10,422 nt of DNA from JAAXGI01 sp963579625 (GTDB lineage: Bacteria; Gemmatimonadota; Gemmatimonadetes; Longimicrobiales; Gaopeijiaceae), in the NCBI GenBank assembly GCA_963579625.1, contig CAUZHN010000082.1, positions 1-10,422 of the forward strand. The letters run 5' to 3'. Below are positions 4,982 through 10,422 of the stretch, piece after piece. Under the pieces are notes generated by a model. The model was not told the DNA's origin. It ran no database searches and was given only the letters and a program-made list of their open reading frames with translations. A program made the position numbers and the translations under genes. Numbering within the stretch: the stretch's first letter is position 1; each line of letters begins with the position of its first letter.

Positions 4982-6367
4982 ATGAAACGACGTCCGAATG
5001 TACTCTTGTTTGTGAACCGATGTGCCAGGTTGAGCTTGGGCGCGCTTGCCGCGGTCGTAGTGTTGGGTTTTGCGGAAAGCGGTCTGTCTGCACAGACGAC
5101 TGGTCAGGATTCTGGTGTCACTTTTGCGAAGGACGTCGCGCCGATCCTACAGGCGAATTGTCAGGAGTGCCATAATGAGGGAGGGATCGGGCCTATGTCG
5201 CTCACCTCGTATGAGGAAGCGAGGCCCTTCGCGCCGATGATCAGGGAGAAGGTGTCGAGCCGAGAGATGCCCCCGTGGCACCTGGACAGAAATATTGGGA
5301 TCCAGGAGTTCAAGAACGACGTGTCACTGACGGAAGCCGAGATCCGGACGATCGTCCAGTGGGTGGATAGTGGAACGCCGATGGGTAACCCGGCTGACAT
5401 GCCGCCAGAGATCGATTGGCCATCGGGTGAAGACTGGAGGCTGGCGTCACCCGAGTTACTCGGGCGGCCACCAGACCTAGTCGTCCCCTCGACGGCCTTT
5501 GACGTGCCCGCAAACGGTTTGGACCAGTGGCATACTCCGGTAACGAAGATCGAGGGACTGGATGGCCCAAGATGGGTCATGGCGAACGAGACCAAGCCTT
5601 CGTATCCGGTTGGCCGGAAGGTGACGCACCATGGCAACACCAGTTTGCGTCGGCTCGTAGATGGCGAGATGCAAAGAGAAGGGTTCACGAACTTCGGGAT
5701 AGGGAAGCCCTTTGATATCTTCCCTCCAAATACGGGCAGATTGGTGCAGCCGGGTGATGAACTCTCCTGGAATCTTCACTACTATCCGGTTGGCTTAGAG
5801 TCACTGGGTGAGATATCTGAGGTCGGGTTGTGGTTCTATCCAGAGGACTCGCCGCCCGAGCTCGCGACGGGTGGGGATCGGTCGTTTGGCTCGTACCGGT
5901 CGGGTGACCAAGAGATGGTGATCCCACCCCACTCCCGCCAGATTACGCAGGGTATCCACGTGCTGCAGTCGGCGGCGCGGATCCACAGCTTCCGGGTGCA
6001 TCAGCATCTGATCGGTACAGGGCAGTCCATCGAAGCGGCCTACCCGGACGGTCGGGTCGAGGTGCTGGGTAAGGCTGGGTGGCATCCCTCATGGCACATC
6101 ACCTACATTTACGAAGACCATGTGGCGCCGCTCCTTCCGAAGGGTACGGTTCTCATTATCACTGCATGGTATGACAACACCGCCAATAACCCATGGAATC
6201 CCGATCCGGATACCTGGGTGGTGCATGGTAGACGTACGGGAGACGAGATGTCCCACATGTGGGTCGGCATCAGCTACTATGATGAGAATGACTTTGCGGG
6301 TCTGGTTGCCGAGAGGGAGCGGGTCTTAACAGAAATGGGGATCGAAACCGCAGGAGACGATGGCTAG
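4982..6367 (+). CDS. Secreted cytochrome c / copper type II (PHM-like) monooxygenase fusion, copy 2
   Basis: A 461-aa paralogue of the minus-strand enzyme. The signal peptide (1 to about 37, ending near GLSAQ) is followed by a cytochrome c domain with CQECH (60-64) and MPPW (Met96, possible sixth haem ligand), then a PHM-like copper region: HH at 216-217, H266 in LHYYP, HSFRVHQH with H340 and H342, and M423 in GDEMSHMWVGISYY. In mammalian PHM the equivalents are two adjacent His plus a third His for CuH, and an HxH pair plus Met for CuM; all are present, so catalysis is plausible. FRVHQH is close to the PHM motif around its HxH. It lacks the Gly-rich insert of copy 1. The start is supported by AAGGAG (4967-4972), 9 nt upstream, and a good signal peptide. 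Substrate and electron donor are unknown. The gene lies between the beta-sandwich gene and the susC-like gene, which starts 226 bp later and may have its own promoter. Confidence 0.9.
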   Translation: MKRRPNVLLFVNRCARLSLGALAAVVVLGFAESGLSAQTTGQDSGVTFAKDVAPILQANCQECHNEGGIGPMSLTSYEEARPFAPMIREKVSSREMPPWHLDRNIGIQEFKNDVSLTEAEIRTIVQWVDSGTPMGNPADMPPEIDWPSGEDWRLASPELLGRPPDLVVPSTAFDVPANGLDQWHTPVTKIEGLDGPRWVMANETKPSYPVGRKVTHHGNTSLRRLVDGEMQREGFTNFGIGKPFDIFPPNTGRLVQPGDELSWNLHYYPVGLESLGEISEVGLWFYPEDSPPELATGGDRSFGSYRSGDQEMVIPPHSRQITQGIHVLQSAARIHSFRVHQHLIGTGQSIEAAYPDGRVEVLGKAGWHPSWHITYIYEDHVAPLLPKGTVLIITAWYDNTANNPWNPDPDTWVVHGRRTGDEMSHMWVGISYYDENDFAGLVAERERVLTEMGIETAGDDG

Positions 6368-6476
6368 TGTGATTCGTACCCCCTAGCGTGGAACGGTGTT
6401 GAGGGTTTTATTGACTTGGCAGAAAGCAAATAGAGTGTGTGCTAGTTGGGTGTTATCACCAGTGGATACGATAGAA

Positions 6477-6504
6477 GACGATTTGTGTAGGACGATTTGT
6501 GTAG
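6477..6504 (+). repeat. Perfect 14-bp tandem direct repeat upstream of the susC-like gene
   Basis: GACGATTTGTGTAG occurs twice back to back (6477-6490, 6491-6504), about 90 bp before the chosen start of the transporter gene. It may be a regulator site or a replication-slippage duplication. The surrounding 6368-6593 is AT-richer than the genes and presumably holds the susC promoter, but I see no clear -35/-10 pair. Confidence 0.8.
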
Positions 6505-6593
6505 TGGGAAAACAACTCGATAAGATAGGAATTGATTGAATGAACAGTGCTCTCAGAGGTTTCGTTCGCCCTCGTGACGCGGAGGTTAGGAAA

Positions 6594-9500
6594 ATGCGTT
6601 CATTAAGGTTTGGAATACCGGCAACTATGATACTTGCCGGATTCCTATTATCGGCAATGCCGGCGCAAGCCCAGGTGATTACTGGGAGTATTTCAGACGC
6701 CGCGAGCAATGTGCCGATCCCCGCGGTCCAGGTTTTCATTGCGGATTTAAACCTGGGAGGTTTATCCGAGGGCGATGGGAGTTACTCGATCGAAGGTGTG
6801 CCAGCAGGAACACACACCGTGACCGTGCAACGACTTGGGTATCGGCCCGGCGAAGAGACCGTGACGATAGCGGCTGGTCAAACGGTACAGCTCAACTTCG
6901 ATCTGGAAACGGAAGCGCTGTCTCTTGACGCCTTGGTCGTGACTGGTACGGCGGGAGGCTCGCAGGTGCGCGCGATCGGTAATCTGGTCGAGCGCGTAGG
7001 TATCCCCGACCTCATCGCTGACAATCCGATCCAGACCGTGGAAGATGTTCTCACTGGCAGGATGCCCGGGGTGATGATGCTGGGTACTCCGAACAGCGCA
7101 GGCGACGGTGCTCAGATCCGGATCCGAGGAAATGCTAGTGTTGGGCTTCCGGGCGATCCGATTGTCTTCGTAGATGGCGTCCGGATCGTCGGTGATCGTG
7201 GTTTCGTCCAGCGTTACTCGGCGGCATCGCGGTTGAATGACATCAATCCCGCTGACATTGAGAGCATAGAGGTGATCAAGGGTCCTGCCGCTGCCACTCT
7301 GTATGGGACTGAGGCTGCGAACGGGGTGATTCAGATTGTCACGAAGCGCGGGCAGGTGGGTGCGCCGGTATTCGATTTCAGTGTAGAGACCGGTGCGCTG
7401 TACATGCCACATCATATGGTCACGAATGGATGGATTCCCGATCCCTCTAAGTGTGCCCTAAGCCCTTGTTCCGGTGTCGGTGATTTGGTAAACACGAACC
7501 TTGTGGATATCAACAGGGAACGCTGTGCAGCCGGACACCTCATTACAGATCCGACCTATAAATGTGAGCCTGAGCTCTTCATTCATGGTCTCACCCAGAG
7601 ATACAACGTGGCGGTTCGTGGGGGCACCGATCTGATACGGTACTCCGCCTCGCTAAGCCGGACGGATCAGGACGGGGTCGTGGATTGGAACTGGGACACG
7701 CGCAATTCAGTTCGCGCGTCGATCCAAGTAACGGCTACCGAAAGCCTCAGCTTCACCCTCAACGGAGCGTACGTGTTTGGCGAGCGGGCGCCCCCTCAGT
7801 CCTTCTGGGGTGGGAATTTTGCCTGGGGCGGACGACTGAACACGATATTTAACGACCATCACGACAGGGGATTCCAGACTCCGCCTGAAGTGTGGACGAG
7901 GGACAGACGTCAGGAGCTCTTCACGAACAAACGGAGCACCTGGAGTCTAGAAGTGCAGCACCAAGCGAACGAGTGGCTCACACACCGTCTCGTCTTCGGC
8001 CTCGACCAAGTTCACGAAAGATTCACGGAGCTGGACATCAGGCAGGGCACAGCTCACCACTTTGGTCGGGATGCGAGGTTGGGTCAGAAGGATGTCCGGC
8101 TATATGAGCTGCCGGTCTCAACGATGGATTTCTCGGGAAGCGCAACCTTCCGCTTCATGGAAGGCCTTTTGGGGTCGGTGAGTTCCTACGGGATCCAGTA
8201 CTATCACACAGAGAGTCTTCACACCCGTGCTACGGGAGAGAACTTCGCCGTGAAGGCACTCTCGACGGTTGGCGCTGCTGCGATTGAGAGCGCGCACGAA
8301 ACGTTCACGGAGAACACGACACTCGGTCTGTACGTGCAGCAGCAGTTCGACTGGGATAATCGGATCTTTATTACGACGGCCATCCGAGCAGACGACAACA
8401 GCGCGTTCGGGAAGGACTTCGATGTCGCGACGTACCCGAAGCTCAGTGGTACGTGGGTGCTCCACGAAGAAGGTTTCTGGAACATCGACTGGATCAGCCA
8501 GTTCCGCGTCAGGTCCGCCTGGGGCGCTGCTGGGCAGCAGCCGGACACCTTCGCGGCTACAAGGCTCTTTACTCCGGAAACGGGTCCCGGCAGCGCGCCG
8601 GTCTTGAGGCCCAGATCCTACGGGAATGCGGCGCTTGGCCCGGAGAGAGGCGAGGAGATCGAGGTTGGCTTCGACGCTGAGTTCTTTGATGGTAGAGTTT
8701 CTACGAACTTCACCTACTTCAACCGCGCCACGAAGGATGCGATTGTCGGCAGAACCGTCCCACCGTCGCTCTGGCCGAGTGAGGCCGGGGACTTCGCCGG
8801 CGGCATCCAGATGGTCAACGTGGGGTTAGTGAAGGCTTGGGGTACGGAGACGTCACTAAACCTTCTGGCATTTGAGTCTGATCCCTTGGTCTGGGATGTC
8901 ACCCTCGCACTCACGTCGCTAGGTAACGAGATCATCGACATGGGTGGGATCGACAGGATTCAGGTTGGCCGCACTATGGCCCACTACGAGGGATTTGCGA
9001 TCGCATCCGTGTCCGATAAGCGCGTCCTTAGTGCAGAATTTGTGAGCGGAACGAATGGTGCCGTAACTAACATCAAGTGCGATGGCGGTACTGGGAAAAA
9101 CGGTCTTGAGCCGGGTGGTTCTCCAGTAGACTGTGACGGTGCACCCCGGCTGGTGTGGGGCACATCGCAGCCCACTTGGTTCTTTAATCTGATCAACACC
9201 TTTACGATCCTAGATAACTGGCGTGTAACGGCGATGATCGATGCCGCCGGTGGTCACTGGAAGGGCTCGGATTACCTGGGTGCCCGGTCCACGAGCTATC
9301 CGACCTCCCAGCTGGTTTATCTGCAGGACAACGCCATCGGGCAGGCCTACCGCACGGTTACCAGAAATGGACTGTCGTTCCACAAGAACGGTTGGGCGAA
9401 GCTTCGCGAACTGGCGCTTACCTACACTCTCGCGGACAGCATGACGGAGGCAGTTGGTGCTTCTCGGGCGAGCGTAACGCTCGGGGCGCGGAATGTGTGG

Positions 9501-9683
9501 AGGATATGGCTTGAGCAGCAGCGGGCTGGCGACTGGTGCAATTGGTCGCAATTTGGTCCCGATCGTTGCGAGATAGTGACTGATCCCGAAATGAGCCGAC
9601 CGGGTTATGACTTTGGTAATGAATCTGGCGGGGACTGGCCCCCTCTGAGTTCTTACTCCTTGCGATTCAACGTGACCTTCTAG
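6594..9683 (+). CDS. SusC/RagA-family TonB-linked outer-membrane transporter
   Basis: Outer-membrane beta-barrel expected to import a large ligand with TonB energy and a SusD partner. From ATG 6594 it has 1029 aa. Signal peptide 1 to about 27 (MRSLRFGIPA to PAQAQ); carboxypeptidase-regulatory-like domain about 28-105 (VITGSISDAASNVPIPAVQV and GVPAGTHTVTVQRLGY); linker LDALVVTGTA (111-120); plug about 133-252, with IRIRGNASVGLPGDPIVFVD and GPAAATLYGTEAANGVIQIV, the SusC signature; then a barrel of about 770 residues ending in SLRFNVTF with terminal Phe. Length is normal for the family. Cys287, 292, 311 and 324 cluster in what is likely an external loop. ATG 6594 is preferred over ATG 6540 because GGAGG lies 8 nt upstream and the signal peptide then starts at its basic n-region. 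The SusD-like gene follows after 80 bp. The ligand cannot be read from sequence. Confidence 0.95.
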   Translation: MRSLRFGIPATMILAGFLLSAMPAQAQVITGSISDAASNVPIPAVQVFIADLNLGGLSEGDGSYSIEGVPAGTHTVTVQRLGYRPGEETVTIAAGQTVQLNFDLETEALSLDALVVTGTAGGSQVRAIGNLVERVGIPDLIADNPIQTVEDVLTGRMPGVMMLGTPNSAGDGAQIRIRGNASVGLPGDPIVFVDGVRIVGDRGFVQRYSAASRLNDINPADIESIEVIKGPAAATLYGTEAANGVIQIVTKRGQVGAPVFDFSVETGALYMPHHMVTNGWIPDPSKCALSPCSGVGDLVNTNLVDINRERCAAGHLITDPTYKCEPELFIHGLTQRYNVAVRGGTDLIRYSASLSRTDQDGVVDWNWDTRNSVRASIQVTATESLSFTLNGAYVFGERAPPQSFWGGNFAWGGRLNTIFNDHHDRGFQTPPEVWTRDRRQELFTNKRSTWSLEVQHQANEWLTHRLVFGLDQVHERFTELDIRQGTAHHFGRDARLGQKDVRLYELPVSTMDFSGSATFRFMEGLLGSVSSYGIQYYHTESLHTRATGENFAVKALSTVGAAAIESAHETFTENTTLGLYVQQQFDWDNRIFITTAIRADDNSAFGKDFDVATYPKLSGTWVLHEEGFWNIDWISQFRVRSAWGAAGQQPDTFAATRLFTPETGPGSAPVLRPRSYGNAALGPERGEEIEVGFDAEFFDGRVSTNFTYFNRATKDAIVGRTVPPSLWPSEAGDFAGGIQMVNVGLVKAWGTETSLNLLAFESDPLVWDVTLALTSLGNEIIDMGGIDRIQVGRTMAHYEGFAIASVSDKRVLSAEFVSGTNGAVTNIKCDGGTGKNGLEPGGSPVDCDGAPRLVWGTSQPTWFFNLINTFTILDNWRVTAMIDAAGGHWKGSDYLGARSTSYPTSQLVYLQDNAIGQAYRTVTRNGLSFHKNGWAKLRELALTYTLADSMTEAVGASRASVTLGARNVWRIWLEQQRAGDWCNWSQFGPDRCEIVTDPEMSRPGYDFGNESGGDWPPLSSYSLRFNVTF

Positions 9684-9697
9684 GTCAACCGAACTGA

Positions 9698-9733
9698 ATC
9701 CGCGGCCGAGAGATTGGTCTCTGGGCCGCGGGT
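9698..9733 (+). other. Strong stem-loop between the susC-like and susD-like genes
   Basis: CCGCGGCC (9700-9707) pairs perfectly with GGCCGCGG (9724-9731); after one G-G mismatch the stem continues as AGAGA/TCTCT with a TTGG loop. Including outer A-T and T-G pairs, the helix has about 15 pairs. No T-run follows, so a full terminator is unlikely. It may protect the susC mRNA 3' end or partly attenuate transcription into susD. Confidence 0.75.
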
Positions 9734-9763
9734 CCGCCACCTGATGACTGTGGAGAGCTAAAA

Positions 9764-10422
9764 ATGACACCGTTACCAACTAGCGAAAGATCGGTTGGCC
9801 CCCGCGGGCGTATGACGTGGTTGCTTACCTTGGTCCTAGCACCTGCCCTTGCACTGATGCTTGGGGCATGTGACATCGACGAAATTATGCAGGTCGATCT
9901 TCCGGGAGACGTTACCGAGGCTGACCTCACTGACCCGGCATTGGCCGGTACTCTAGCGCTCGGGGTTCAGGCAGACTTCGAGTGTGGGCTCGTGGATTAC
10001 ATCTGGTATCCCGGCCTATGGTTCAGCAATTTCACGAATTCCAGTACGTCCCGGCCTAACGCACTGATGGAGTTGAGGGCTCAACTCGTCGACGTGTACG
10101 CCGACCCGTGTGCTTCGGGGACGGGGCCGGTTTATGGCCCGATCATGACTCCGCGGCTACAGGCCGTGCGTGCGACGGCTCTCATCAATGCTTATGAAAC
10201 TCCCCCCAGCAACAAGGCTGAGCTTCTCGCAAGTATCGCCCTCTACCAGGGCTACTCAGAGCAGTTGATGGGTGAGAGTCACTGTGGAGTGGTCGTACTT
10301 GATCCCGTAGCATATCCGGACGGGGGCCCATTAGGGACGCGAGCGGCAGCGTGGGAACGAGCGGCCGCTCTCTTCGGTACGGCCATCGCGGGAGGCACCG
10401 CGGACATTAAGAACGCCGGGTA
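9764..10422 (+). CDS. SusD/RagB-like outer-membrane lipoprotein (3' end outside window)
   Basis: The 219 codons visible encode the N-terminal part of a SusD-like surface lipoprotein, the ligand-binding lid of a SusC transporter. A lipoprotein signal peptide has its lipobox LGAC with Cys36 as the lipidation site, followed by DIDEIMQVDLPGDVTEADL. The next stretch (ALAGTLALGVQADFECGLVDYIWYPGLW, written in parts: ALAGTLALG, QADFECGL) and the helical segments with YQGYSEQLMGESHCG (163-177) and WERAAALFGTAI (about 198-209) resemble the TPR-type helices of the family. ATG 9764 is chosen because GGAGAG lies 6 nt upstream; ATG 9812 has no Shine-Dalgarno. SusD proteins usually run to 450-600 residues, so over half of the gene lies beyond the right edge. 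The identification rests on the lipobox, position right after SusC and overall pattern. Confidence 0.82.
   Translation, partial: MTPLPTSERSVGPRGRMTWLLTLVLAPALALMLGACDIDEIMQVDLPGDVTEADLTDPALAGTLALGVQADFECGLVDYIWYPGLWFSNFTNSSTSRPNALMELRAQLVDVYADPCASGTGPVYGPIMTPRLQAVRATALINAYETPPSNKAELLASIALYQGYSEQLMGESHCGVVVLDPVAYPDGGPLGTRAAAWERAAALFGTAIAGGTADIKNAG

Noticed and set aside
6376..6415. Terminator after the second oxidase gene (CCCT...AGGGTTTTATT)
   Set aside because: The stem is only four pairs with a loop of about 18 nt, too weak to call.
6411..6440. TTGACT at 6411 as the -35 of the susC promoter
   Set aside because: No acceptable -10 lies 16 to 18 bp downstream.
6762..7415. Long antisense frame of 217 codons opposite the susC-like gene
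   Set aside because: It lies wholly opposite the strongly supported signal/plug region, lacks recognisable domains, and is the shadow expected of GC-rich coding DNA. The same applies to the other long opposite-strand frames (for example 5161-5688, 9210-9779).

Overview
This window looks like chromosomal DNA of a GC-rich Gram-negative bacterium with SusC/SusD-type outer-membrane uptake. The style of the proteins fits Gemmatimonadota or a relative such as Acidobacteriota: a short carboxypeptidase-regulatory-plus-plug protein without a barrel, SusC beginning with a carboxypeptidase-like domain, and c-type cytochromes fused to a PHM-like copper domain. The taxonomic call is inference from protein style. 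There is no rRNA, tRNA, transposase, phage gene or CRISPR array.

Layout. On the minus strand, a two-gene operon reads leftwards from about 2550: a secreted cytochrome c / copper type II (PHM-like) monooxygenase fusion (2550-1078), then a secreted beta-sandwich protein (1063-176) only 14 bp downstream. A gene-free divergent region (2581-2970) holds two imperfect tandem units of about 90 bp plus the start of a third, each opening with a CTCC...GGAG palindrome. On the plus strand come a secreted plug-only protein (2971-3819), a 72-bp broken copy of the beta-sandwich gene (3807-3878) that supplies the plug gene's stop codon, a probable terminator, and a second cassette: beta-sandwich protein (4079-4936), then cytochrome c / copper monooxygenase (4982-6367). 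A SusC-like TonB-dependent transporter follows (6594-9683), then the start of a SusD-like lipoprotein that runs off the right edge (9764-).

How they may work together. Both cytochrome/copper proteins keep a CxxCH haem site, a possible Met ligand, and residues aligning with all six copper ligands of peptidylglycine alpha-hydroxylating monooxygenase (HH, H, HxH, M). They are therefore plausible secreted mono-oxygenases fed electrons by their own haem domain. The beta-sandwich proteins share a near-invariant HCCWTN C-terminus and accompany the oxidase in both cassettes, so they are probably partners. The plug-only protein and the SusC/SusD pair suggest a link to outer-membrane uptake. The substrate is unknown. 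The most unusual points are the double cassette with opposite internal gene order, the 72-bp gene fragment fused to the plug gene, the palindromic tandem repeat between the divergent operons, and a duplicated 15-bp start-codon/Shine-Dalgarno module.
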